Assembly (NCBI GenBank): GCA_945893365.1
Contig: CAMDED010000020.1
Location: 1-64,000, forward strand
Length of the DNA: 64,000 bases
Direction: 5' to 3'
From: Candidatus Sulfopaludibacter sp. SbA3
Lineage (GTDB): Bacteria > Acidobacteriota > Terriglobia > Bryobacterales > Bryobacteraceae
Position numbers and translations under genes: made by a program. The notes beneath the pieces are model-generated. The model did not search any database. It was not told where the DNA came from and saw nothing but the letters and a program-made list of their open reading frames with translations. Below are positions 8,538-16,401 of the stretch, piece after piece (within the stretch, counting starts at the first letter, position 1; every line of letters begins with the position of its first letter).

Positions 8538-9632
8538 GTGAACCTCACTGCAAGACCCGTTATACTAGCCCCGATTCTGCTTGTGCTTGCCATGGCCGCC
8601 GCCCCGGCGCCGGCCGCGGACTGGAATCCACAGGCGGCCGCAGTGTACCTGGACTCGCGCCAAAGGGAATGGTTTGCGTGGCCTCCGGCAAATTCGCAGG
8701 GCACGCCTTGCCTTTCCTGCCATACGGGGCTGACCTACCTGCTGGCGCGTCCGGCGCTGCGGCGCGCGCTCTCGGAATCAGGTCCGACTGAATACGAGAC
8801 CGGGCTGTTGAATGCCCTGCGCTCGCGCGTCATGCTTAAAGACGCCAAGGAGCTTTTCCCAAAATCGAAGGGTCCGGCCGCGGTTCAGCACGCCGGAGTC
8901 GAGGCGATCCTCGCGGCGCTGCTGCTGGCGAATGCGGACGCATCCACCGGACGGTTCGCGTCCGAAACGCAGCAGGCTTTCGACCGGCTCTGGTCGCTTC
9001 AGACGAAGGACGGTCCCTCGAAAGGGGCGTGGGACTGGTTCGCGCTCGACCTCGATCCGTGGGAGACCACCGATTCGGTGTTCTTCGGCGCGTCGCTCGC
9101 GGCGCTCGCGGTGGGCACTGCGCCGCCAAGTTATCAGGCGCGTCCGGAGGTCCGGGAGGGCGTCGCCGCATTGACTTCGTACCTGCGCGGGGCGCAGTCC
9201 CGGCAGCCGCTGCACAATCGAATCACGCTGCTATGGGCTTCGACGAAGCTTCCGGCAGTGTTGGCGAAGCCGGATCGACACGCCCTGCTCGAAGAGATTG
9301 CGCGCAAGCAGCAAGCCGACGGCGGGTGGAGCATGGAATCGCTGGGAGCTTTTGCGGTCCACCCCAACGCCCCGGCGGCCACGCCCGGATCGAACAGCTA
9401 CGCCACGGCCTTCACGGCGTTCGCGTTGCGCGAGGCGGGTGTTCGGGTGAAGGACCGATCGCTGAAGCGCGCGCTGGCATGGCTTCGGGTGCATCAGGAT
9501 CCGCGGACCGGCGTCTGGACCGCGTCGTCGATGAATAAACGCTACGACCCCGGATCAAACCAGATCCGATTCATGCAGGATGCGGCCACGGCCTATGCGA
9601 CGCTGGCGCTGCTGGAACCGCTCAGGAAGTAA
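8538..9632 (+). CDS. Secreted protein with one haem-c motif and squalene-cyclase-like repeats
   Basis: 364 aa. A signal peptide (residues 1-27, ending APAPAA) is followed by one CxxCH haem-c attachment motif (PCLSCHTG, about residues 54-61). The rest has alpha/alpha-toroid repeats like prenyltransferases and squalene-hopene cyclases: 'AFDRLWSLQTKDGPSKGAWDW', 'ARKQQADGGWSMESLGAF', 'ALAWLRVHQDPRTGVW'. The catalytic DxDD of squalene-hopene cyclase is not seen, so cyclase activity is unlikely. Similar haem-binding toroid proteins occur beside PSD1/DUF1501 genes. It is probably periplasmic, with a redox or binding role that is inferred only. Confidence 0.7.
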   Translation: MNLTARPVILAPILLVLAMAAAPAPAADWNPQAAAVYLDSRQREWFAWPPANSQGTPCLSCHTGLTYLLARPALRRALSESGPTEYETGLLNALRSRVMLKDAKELFPKSKGPAAVQHAGVEAILAALLLANADASTGRFASETQQAFDRLWSLQTKDGPSKGAWDWFALDLDPWETTDSVFFGASLAALAVGTAPPSYQARPEVREGVAALTSYLRGAQSRQPLHNRITLLWASTKLPAVLAKPDRHALLEEIARKQQADGGWSMESLGAFAVHPNAPAATPGSNSYATAFTAFALREAGVRVKDRSLKRALAWLRVHQDPRTGVWTASSMNKRYDPGSNQIRFMQDAATAYATLALLEPLRK

Positions 9633-9634
9633 CG

Positions 9635-11032
9635 TTACCCCCGCAGGATCTCGCGAATAGCCCGGCCTTTGCCGTCTCGCGTCACATGCACGGGCCGCTT
9701 CTCCACCTCATACGCCAAGTCGGCCGGAATCCCCATCGCCCTGTAGAGCGTGGCGTGCAGATCCTCGATTCGAACCGGATTCTCGATGGTCCTGCACGGC
9801 CGCTCATCCGCGGTCTTTCCGTACAAATAGCCCTTCCTGAACCCGCCGCCGAATAGCAGCACGCAGCCCGCGTCGGTGAAATGGCGGTGCATCCCGTAGT
9901 GTTTCGGCTGCTCGATCAAGGCAGGCACAATCACCTGATCCTTGACAGTTTTATCCGGCCGGCCTTCCATCATCATGTCGCGGCCGAACTCGCTCGCCAG
10001 TACGATTACGGTGCGGTCGAGCAGCCCACGTTCCTCCAGATCGAGCACCAACTGCGCGACCGGCGCGTCGATCTGCCGCTTCATGCCGACGGCCCGCGTG
10101 TGCCCGTTTTCGTGCGAGTCCCAGTTCTTGAACGGTATATATTCGCTGGTCACTTCAATGAAACGCGCGCCCGCCTCCGTCAGCCGCCTGGCCAGAAGGC
10201 ATCCCAGTCCGAACTGCCCCGTATTGTAGATGTCGTAGCTTTTCTTCGGTTCGAGCGAGAGGTCGAACGCCTTCGCGGACGGCGAATTCAGCAGCCGGTG
10301 CGCATTCTCGATCGACCGCAGCAGCGATTCCCGCTGATAGTCGCTTCCAAGCCGCGCCACCGCGCTCGCGGCCGCAAGTTTCGTGTAAACTTCTTCCCGC
10401 CGCTTGAATCGCGACTCACCCATTTCAGGATGCGGCCGCACGCTCGCCGCCGCGTCCTCCGGATTCGCGATGTAGAACGGCCCGTATTCCGACCCTAGAA
10501 AACCGGCCGAGTGGAAGGACTTCAGCGCATCCGCTTCAGCGCCAATTTCCAGGTTCTGACCCGCGTCGATGAACGCCGGCATGTCCGGATTCTTCGGCCC
10601 GAGCGTCCGCGAGATTACCGCTCCGATATGCGGGACGGCCACGGTCTGCGGCGGCGCGTACCCGGTGTGCCAGTGATACTGATGCCGCGCATGCAGGATG
10701 AATCCAAGGTCGCCCGCCTGATAGGAACGGATCAGCGTGCCGCGGTCAATCACGCGGCCGAGACGCTCCAGTCCCTGCGAGAATTCGATGTTGTCGACAG
10801 CGGTGCGGATCGAGGGAAACGTGCTCAACACGCGCTTCGACTCGAGGCCGGTCTCGTAGGGCGTGTACCGTTTCGGGTCGAAGGTTTCGGTTTGCGCCAT
10901 GCCGCCCGCCATCCAAAGCAGGATCATCGTATCCGCCGTGGGTGCGATGTTCTCCGCCCCTCGCAGCATGCGCGGTTCGCCGCCGGCCATCGCGGTCGCG
11001 GCCATGGTCGTCAGAAATTGCCTGCGGTTCAT
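9635..11032 (-). CDS. DUF1501 protein with Tat-like signal
   Basis: 465 aa. The N-terminus MNRRQFLTTMAATAMAGG carries a twin-arginine-type RRQFL signal, so export in folded form is likely. DUF1501 belongs to the alkaline-phosphatase/sulfatase fold. Visible motifs are 'TMILLWMAGGMAQTETFDPK' near the start, 'SHENGHTRAVGMKR' and 'VIVLASEFGRD' in the second half, and a C-terminal 'RIEDLHATLYRAMGI'. The gene starts 13 bp after the PSD1 gene stop, and such PSD1-DUF1501 pairs are conserved in Planctomycetes and Solibacter relatives. They are proposed to act on complex polysaccharides or sulfated substrates, but no reaction is proven. Confidence 0.85.
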   Translation of the reverse strand: MNRRQFLTTMAATAMAGGEPRMLRGAENIAPTADTMILLWMAGGMAQTETFDPKRYTPYETGLESKRVLSTFPSIRTAVDNIEFSQGLERLGRVIDRGTLIRSYQAGDLGFILHARHQYHWHTGYAPPQTVAVPHIGAVISRTLGPKNPDMPAFIDAGQNLEIGAEADALKSFHSAGFLGSEYGPFYIANPEDAAASVRPHPEMGESRFKRREEVYTKLAAASAVARLGSDYQRESLLRSIENAHRLLNSPSAKAFDLSLEPKKSYDIYNTGQFGLGCLLARRLTEAGARFIEVTSEYIPFKNWDSHENGHTRAVGMKRQIDAPVAQLVLDLEERGLLDRTVIVLASEFGRDMMMEGRPDKTVKDQVIVPALIEQPKHYGMHRHFTDAGCVLLFGGGFRKGYLYGKTADERPCRTIENPVRIEDLHATLYRAMGIPADLAYEVEKRPVHVTRDGKGRAIREILRG

Positions 11033-11045
11033 TCGAACGTCCTCA

Positions 11046-13319
11046 TTAGTAAATCAGTTGAAACTCGGGAAGCATGGCGACGCACCACATCAGGTCGGCG
11101 AGACCGCCTTCGTTAGCCAGAAGCTCCTTCGCAAGCCGGCGCTCCGCGGATTGGGGCTCGCGGCCGAGCGCATGCAGGAACACGCGCGACACCAGCGCAT
11201 CTCCCGCAAACGGGCCCTTCGGCGCGCCTGTGGGCGTCTCCGGCTCGACCCGCGCAAGCCGCTCAAAATCGGGTTTTTCGGCAAAGACGAAGAAGCGGAC
11301 GGCAGGACCAATGTCCGATTGGATGCTCGCCGCTTCCACTCCCACGACGGCCCGGAAGCGGGTGTATCCCTTTCCCGCAATCCGCTCCACGATCTCTTGC
11401 GACGCCTTGGCCCTCAACCCGCGCTCGAATGTCTTGTCTTTCATCATGACGGGTTCACCTTCGAGCTTCGTCACGCCCGCCGGGCCTTCGAACTCCGCGT
11501 CCGCCCAAACCGGCAGAACACGCTCCGGCGAGTACGATCCCATATCCACGATGAGCAGCCGCAATTCCTTGAGACCCGCGACGTCGATATCGACCGTCAC
11601 CCGGTTCGAGGACACCCGGCCGCTATCGAAGAGATTCACCGGCGCCGGCGGAAGGTCGCCCTGCATTCTCTTAGACGCGCGGCGGAGAAACTGAGTGATC
11701 GAGCCGCCATTCGTCATTTCGAGAGCCTGCAAGGTTGTCGATTCGCCGTTTCGCTCGGTGAACACCTGATCGCGGATGGGGCGGCCCATCGCTCTCGCGA
11801 GCGGCGTTGCGGCGAGGCGCCAGTCCCGCGCATAACTTCCGGCTTTTCCCTGCGAGGACGTCAGCACTCGCCACTCGCCCGTGATCGCGGAGATGGTGTC
11901 GGAGAATTGCTCGGCGGTGATTCGCCTCCGCTGCGGTCCGCGGAACACGTATTCCTTCTCGTCCTTACCGGGATCGACGGACTCCATGTTGTAGGCCCGC
12001 GAAGTCATGATGCGCGCGATCAGCCACTTCAGGTCGTAGCCATGCTCGACGAAATCGGCCGCCAGTCCATCGAGCAGCTCGGGGCTCCAGGGCTCGGCAT
12101 CCATGTCGTCTACGGGCTCGACAATTCCGCGGCCCGCGAGCTTCTTCCATATCCGGTTTACGATGGTGCGTGCGAAGCGGCCGTTCTCGCGGGCGGTGAA
12201 CAACTTTGCCGCCGCCTCACGCCGCGAGGCGAGCGTGCCGCCGGCTCCGCCATCGCCAAGCTCCGGGTAGAGGAACTTGATCTCAGCGATCTGGCCTGTC
12301 TTCGCATCGCAGCGCACCAGTTCCAGCTTGTCTTCCGAGAAGAAGCTTGCGAGCCCGTAAGCGTCTTTCAGCTTCCACCGGCTGATGAAGCTGTCGTGGC
12401 ACGAATTGCATTTCAAGTTCACGCCGGCGAAGATCTGCGCCGTGTTCTGCGCTGCCTGAATGACGGGCGTCTGGCTGGCGTTGACGTCGCCTCGCCAGTT
12501 GACGCCCATCAGGAAGCCCTCCGGGTCGCGCCCGTTTCGCGGATTCAAGAGTCGCGAAACGAACTCGTTGTACGGCATGTTGTCTTCAAGCGCGCGCAGA
12601 AGCCACGGCGTGATGCTCTGGCGTCCGCCGTGATAGTTAACGCCCTCGTCGTTACGGAGCAGATCGTTCCAGTAGGAGATCCAGTGTTCGGCGTAGTTGC
12701 GCCAGTTGGCGAGAAGCGTGTTCACCAGACGCTCACGCTTGTCCGGTCTCGGGTTCGCGACGAATTCACGAAGCTGCTCAGGCGAGGGCGGCATACCCCA
12801 GACGTCGAAATAGGCGCGGCGCGCAAACCGGGCGTCGGAGACGATTTGCGGCTGGATTCGATGCTGCTTGAAGTAGGCGGAGAGCGCGCGATCGGGCGGA
12901 GCGGGCGGCGAGTCCAAGGCCAGTTTCGGAACCCAGCGGCGCTTGGCTGCGGGCCCGTCAATTCGGGGACGCGCCCCTTGATCGATCCACTCTCGGAGCA
13001 GTGAGATCTCGGTTTCGGTCAACGGCTCGCCCGCGGGCGGCATTCGCTCGGAGGTCTTTGCCGTGAGCCGCGCGATGAGCAGGCTTTCCGCGCTCGCGCC
13101 CGGGACCAGCGCCGCGCCGTTGCGTCCTCCGCGCAGGACATCGTCGTAAGAGCTGAGCGACAGACCGCCGGAGCGCTTGTCGCCGCTGTGGCACGTAAAG
13201 CATCGCGCGGCAAGGACGGTGTGGACGTCGCGGGCATAATCGACGGTAGCGGCGAAAGCGGCGCTTGCGCCAAACATGCCCGCAAACATCGCGCCGAATA
13301 AGCGTAGTGGAGCGTTCAT
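11046..13319 (-). CDS. PSD1/DUF1549/DUF1553 planctomycete-type cytochrome protein
   Basis: 757 aa from ATG at 13319, which gives a signal peptide ending AFAA; the longer upstream frame is not supported. Domain order: cytochrome-c-like PSC/PSD1 motif (C-F-T-C-H-S-G, about residues 38-44), DUF1549 (from 'PDKRERLVNTLLANW' to 'YNEFVSRLL'), a second CxxCH in 'KCNSCHDSF', then a beta-rich NPCBM-like segment, and a C-terminal DUF1553 part ('TIVNRIWKKLAGRGIVEPVD', 'LKWLIARIMTSRAYNME'). Together with the downstream DUF1501 gene it forms the classic pair. Its role is probably redox-linked degradation at the cell envelope. Confidence 0.88.
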   Translation of the reverse strand: MNAPLRLFGAMFAGMFGASAAFAATVDYARDVHTVLAARCFTCHSGDKRSGGLSLSSYDDVLRGGRNGAALVPGASAESLLIARLTAKTSERMPPAGEPLTETEISLLREWIDQGARPRIDGPAAKRRWVPKLALDSPPAPPDRALSAYFKQHRIQPQIVSDARFARRAYFDVWGMPPSPEQLREFVANPRPDKRERLVNTLLANWRNYAEHWISYWNDLLRNDEGVNYHGGRQSITPWLLRALEDNMPYNEFVSRLLNPRNGRDPEGFLMGVNWRGDVNASQTPVIQAAQNTAQIFAGVNLKCNSCHDSFISRWKLKDAYGLASFFSEDKLELVRCDAKTGQIAEIKFLYPELGDGGAGGTLASRREAAAKLFTARENGRFARTIVNRIWKKLAGRGIVEPVDDMDAEPWSPELLDGLAADFVEHGYDLKWLIARIMTSRAYNMESVDPGKDEKEYVFRGPQRRRITAEQFSDTISAITGEWRVLTSSQGKAGSYARDWRLAATPLARAMGRPIRDQVFTERNGESTTLQALEMTNGGSITQFLRRASKRMQGDLPPAPVNLFDSGRVSSNRVTVDIDVAGLKELRLLIVDMGSYSPERVLPVWADAEFEGPAGVTKLEGEPVMMKDKTFERGLRAKASQEIVERIAGKGYTRFRAVVGVEAASIQSDIGPAVRFFVFAEKPDFERLARVEPETPTGAPKGPFAGDALVSRVFLHALGREPQSAERRLAKELLANEGGLADLMWCVAMLPEFQLIY

Positions 13320-13385
13320 CTCGACACCATCAATTATAGACGGGGCGGTGGTAGGCGGGGTACCGAGACGATAAGATGAGAGTTC

Positions 13386-14861
13386 ATGCGACGATCGAGA
13401 AGATCTTTCCTGGCGCTGATGTCCGTCGCCTCCGTACCCGCCGCGGAGAAGCGCGAGTTCCGCGATCCGCGTCCACCTGCACCGCCAAGCGCCCCCGCAA
13501 TGGAACCTGGGCTGCCGAAGCAGAACGCGGACGTGAAGTTTCACGGCAAGCCGAAGCCTCTGCCGCCGGGCGCGGTGACGCACGATTGGAAATCCTTCCT
13601 CGGCCCCACGCACAACTCGATCTCGACCGAGACCAAACTACTCCACGACTGGCCGCGCGGAGGGCCGAAGATCGTCTGGGAATTGAAGAAAGGCACGAGC
13701 TTCACGTCTCCCGCCATCGCCGGCGAGCGCCTGGTTTATTTCCATCGCGCAGGCGCGGAGGAGAGGATCGAATGCCTCCATCCCGAGAACGGCTCGCGCT
13801 ACTGGCAGTTCAGCTACGGCACGCGCTTTGAAGACCGCTATGGCTACAACAATGGACCGCGCTCGAGTCCCGTCATCGACGAGGACCGCGTATTTACCGT
13901 CGGCGCCGAAGGCAAGCTGCACTGTCTGAAGCTCTCGACCGGGCAGCTTCTCTGGAAGCGCGATCTCGCTGCCGACTTCAAAGTTCCGCAGGATTTCTTC
14001 GGCACGGCGTCCACTCCGCTGATCCATGGCAGCTACCTCATCGTCACCGTCGGCGCTCCAGGCGGACCGACCGTCGCCGCGTTCGACAAGGTCAACGGAA
14101 AGCTGGTATGGGGCGCTGGAGACCAGTGGGGACCGAGCTACTCCTCTCCCGTGCCCGCGACCGTCCACGGCAAGCCGCGCGTTTTCGCTTTCGCCGGCGG
14201 CGAGAGCCGTCCACCCACGGGCGGTCTCCTCTCGATTGACCCGCGCGACGGCACGCTCGACTTTTCCTTCCCGTGGCGGAGCAAGAGCTACGAATCCGTC
14301 AATGCGTCGTGTCCCGTGATCGCAGGCAACCAGGCATTCGTTTCGGCGAGTTACAAGGCTGGCGGCGCGCTGCTGAATCTGGCGGCGGACGGCGCGTTTT
14401 CGGTCGCCTGGACGACGCAGGAGTTTGGACTGCACTGGAACACCCCAGTCCACAAAGACGGTTACCTGTACGGCTTCGACGGCCGCAACGAGCCGGACGC
14501 GTCGCTCGCCTGCATCGAGCTCAAGACGGGCAAAGCGATGTGGCGCGAGACGCCGGAGTGGGAAGAAACGTTCAACATGGGCGGGGCGCCGCGGGCGCAG
14601 CGGCTCGGGACATTCCGCGGGTCGCTGTTGCACGTGGACGGACGCTTCCTGTGTCTGGGAGAACTCGGACACCTGATGTGGCTCGATCTCACGCCGAAGG
14701 GCTATAAGGAACTGGCGCGGACGTGGCTGTTCGCGGCGCGTGAGACCTGGGCTTTGCCCGTGGTGAGCCGGGGGCTGCTCTACATAAGCCAGAACACGGC
14801 GGGCCTTTTCGAGCGCGAGCCGCCGCGGTTGATCTGCTACGATCTCCGCGCAGCGAAGTAG
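13386..14861 (+). CDS. PQQ-binding-like beta-propeller protein
   Basis: 491 aa with an N-terminal signal rich in Arg (MRRSRRSFLALMSVASVPAA), possibly Tat-dependent. The body consists of repeated beta-propeller blades with the tryptophan-docking pattern of PQQ dehydrogenase-like proteins, for example 'LSTGQLLWKRDL', 'DKVNGKLVWGAGD' and 'ELKTGKAMWRE'. No catalytic Asp/Ca site of a true quinoprotein dehydrogenase is evident, so it may be a structural or sensory propeller. It diverges from the PSD1-DUF1501 pair with only 66 bp between starts, suggesting a shared control region. Confidence 0.8.
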   Translation: MRRSRRSFLALMSVASVPAAEKREFRDPRPPAPPSAPAMEPGLPKQNADVKFHGKPKPLPPGAVTHDWKSFLGPTHNSISTETKLLHDWPRGGPKIVWELKKGTSFTSPAIAGERLVYFHRAGAEERIECLHPENGSRYWQFSYGTRFEDRYGYNNGPRSSPVIDEDRVFTVGAEGKLHCLKLSTGQLLWKRDLAADFKVPQDFFGTASTPLIHGSYLIVTVGAPGGPTVAAFDKVNGKLVWGAGDQWGPSYSSPVPATVHGKPRVFAFAGGESRPPTGGLLSIDPRDGTLDFSFPWRSKSYESVNASCPVIAGNQAFVSASYKAGGALLNLAADGAFSVAWTTQEFGLHWNTPVHKDGYLYGFDGRNEPDASLACIELKTGKAMWRETPEWEETFNMGGAPRAQRLGTFRGSLLHVDGRFLCLGELGHLMWLDLTPKGYKELARTWLFAARETWALPVVSRGLLYISQNTAGLFEREPPRLICYDLRAAK

Positions 14862-14872
14862 CCGGGGAATCC

Positions 14873-15442
14873 CTATTTCGCCATCGCCGCGCGTTTGATC
14901 GCGAAGATCAACGCGCCGCGGCATTCGCCGGTTATCAATTCAGGCGCCGCGTTTCTCCACTCCGCCACCGCTCTTCGCGCGATCTCCTGGCCGATGCCGC
15001 TGTTTCGTATCTTGTGGGTCAGCATCTCGGAGATCGTGCCTCCATCCTTTCGCCGCAGGCCTTCAAGCATTCGCGTCTGAAAGATCAGCTTATCCTCGAC
15101 CTTCTTTGCCAGCGCTTCAGCGGTGGGACTGCCTCTCAACTCGGCCACGATCAAATCGGAAACATCATGCGCCATCGCCATCACGAAAAGATCTTCGAGC
15201 TGCGACGCCTGCTCACGAGTAAGCAGGCTCTGCTGGCCGGCGACAATCTCTCCAAGAGAGGTGACGGATTGGCGAAGCTGATCGTACCGCTCGCCCTCCT
15301 TGGGCTGCATCACGAGTACGTAATACAGCACAAGGAAAACGGCCAAGCCAAAGGTGCCGACGAGTTGAACGGCAACCGCCCAGCTTTTAGGCAAACCGGC
15401 GATACCGGCTTCGCTGGACTTTGGATCGTCTTCGTTCGGCAT
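14873..15442 (-). CDS. Hypothetical protein with one membrane helix
   Basis: 189 aa. After a polar N-terminus there is one transmembrane helix (about residues 24-45: VQLVGTFGLAVFLVLYYVLV). A soluble helical domain follows, starting with a predicted coiled coil (YDQLRQSVTSLGEIVAGQQS) and ending with 'RGALIFAIKRAAMAK'. I recognise no family. The topology suggests a C-terminal domain in the periplasm or cytoplasm tethered to the membrane. It converges on the beta-propeller gene, 11 bp away. Confidence 0.6.
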   Translation of the reverse strand: MPNEDDPKSSEAGIAGLPKSWAVAVQLVGTFGLAVFLVLYYVLVMQPKEGERYDQLRQSVTSLGEIVAGQQSLLTREQASQLEDLFVMAMAHDVSDLIVAELRGSPTAEALAKKVEDKLIFQTRMLEGLRRKDGGTISEMLTHKIRNSGIGQEIARRAVAEWRNAAPELITGECRGALIFAIKRAAMAK

Positions 15443-15488
15443 ACGTTCTCCTTTGCCGGTTCCTCAGCGCGACCGGGTGCGTGGCGGC

Positions 15489-15710
15489 TTACGCATCGGG
15501 GCGCCCGCGCGGGCGGGGTGGCGTCAGGCCGTCTTCACGCATGCCGCGAATATGGAGTGAGACTGCTTTTTCGATGCGGCGAAGAGTCTGGCCGATCGTC
15601 TTCCTCGTTGCTACGCAGCCTGGTAAGTCGGGAACCGAAGCCCCCCAATCGCTGTCGGAATACTTATTGATGCGGACCGTGTACTTGGTTTTGCTCTCTC
15701 GGGGGTTCAC
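15489..15710 (-). CDS. HicB-like antitoxin fold protein
   Basis: 73 aa. The core 'YTVRINKYSDSDWGASVPDLPGCVATRKT' pattern (strands followed by DLPGC) and the helix 'TLRRIEKAVSLHIRGM' are typical of the HicB antitoxin N-terminal domain. No DNA-binding C-terminal domain is present and no intact hicA lies next to it. Its ATG overlaps the stop of the DUF2442 gene by 4 bp, so it is co-transcribed with DUF4160 and DUF2442. It may be an orphan antitoxin recruited to that small operon. Confidence 0.75.
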   Translation of the reverse strand: MNPRESKTKYTVRINKYSDSDWGASVPDLPGCVATRKTIGQTLRRIEKAVSLHIRGMREDGLTPPRPRGRPDA

Positions 15711-16009
15711 AGCTGCGCCTTCCGGCGCGCACGGTGCGACGCATTTCTAGGTCGGTTTATAGGCCGGTCGGCTGCGTGCTGGTATTCGTAAAGAGTTTCA
15801 GGGGCAATGTCGGCGCCGTTCGGCCACGCGACCGTGCCACCTTCGAGAAAGAACCGCCGAAAGTAGCTTGGCTTCTTTAGTGGCTCGAACACAGGGCCCT
15901 CCAACCACTGACGAAAATCAATGGTCTTCTCTGAATTGTCATTGAACGTCATGTGAATACGATGGCCGCCGCAGTACTCTGCACGTATCACCGATGGCAG
16001 AAAGCTCAT
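15707..16009 (-). CDS. DUF2442 domain protein
   Basis: 100 aa. 'YCGGHRIHMTFNDNSEKTID' followed by 'GPVFEPLKKPSYFRRFFLEG' and 'TVAWPNGADIAPETLYE' is the DUF2442 signature. DUF2442 proteins are regularly encoded right after DUF4160 proteins, as here (9-bp gap), and are suspected to form a toxin-antitoxin-like pair. The last 20 residues are basic and overlap the downstream HicB gene start. Biochemical function is unknown. Confidence 0.82.
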   Translation of the reverse strand: MSFLPSVIRAEYCGGHRIHMTFNDNSEKTIDFRQWLEGPVFEPLKKPSYFRRFFLEGGTVAWPNGADIAPETLYEYQHAADRPINRPRNASHRARRKAQL

Positions 16010-16018
16010 AGCGACACC

Positions 16019-16279
16019 TCACTCCAGGGGCTCGATCCTCTCCAGAGGACGGCCAGCCTTCATCCTTTTCCAGTTCACCTCCAACTCCCGCCGATGAAGG
16101 GACGCCCACTGACGGATAAGCCGGCGCGCCGTCCGCGACCGCATGTTTCCAACAATCATCTTTCCGTCCAGATCAAACTTGGCCTCCTGCCCCTGGTACT
16201 CGGCATGAAAGTGAACTGGCTCGTGCTCTCGATAAAACATCCGAACGATGATCCCGAAGAACATCGAGAGGGTCGGCAC
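16019..16279 (-). CDS. DUF4160 domain protein
   Basis: 86 aa. It starts MPTLSMFFGIIVRMFYREHE and contains 'PVHFHAEYQGQEAKFDL', the typical DUF4160 sequence with an HxHAEY motif. It is first in a three-gene minus-strand operon with DUF2442 and HicB-like genes. DUF4160/DUF2442 pairs behave like candidate type II toxin-antitoxin modules; the assignment of toxin or antitoxin is not settled from sequence alone. Confidence 0.85.
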   Translation of the reverse strand: MPTLSMFFGIIVRMFYREHEPVHFHAEYQGQEAKFDLDGKMIVGNMRSRTARRLIRQWASLHRRELEVNWKRMKAGRPLERIEPLE

Positions 16280-16333
16280 TCTTCAAGCTTATCGCGTCCG
16301 CGCCGAGCGAGCGTCCACGGGTAAAGTCACTGC

Positions 16334-16379
16334 AAAAACCAAACGCCGAAGCTCCCCAAAAGGGAACCTCGGCGTTTGG
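16334..16379 (-). terminator. Rho-independent terminator of the TonB-receptor gene
   Basis: An 11-bp perfect stem (CCAAACGCCGA at 16339-16349 with TCGGCGTTTGG at 16369-16379) has an inner TCCC/GGGA stem. On the minus strand it is followed by five T (16338-16334). It lies 23 bp downstream of the receptor stop codon, exactly as expected for an intrinsic terminator. Confidence 0.85.
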
Positions 16380-16401
16380 CCAATCTACACCTGAACGCGC
16401 C

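Noticed and set aside
10863-13004. A 713-codon open frame on the plus strand opposite PSD1 and DUF1501
   Set aside because: It is rich in Arg and Ala/Gly without domain similarity and mirrors two strongly recognisable minus-strand genes. GC-rich third positions create such shadow frames.
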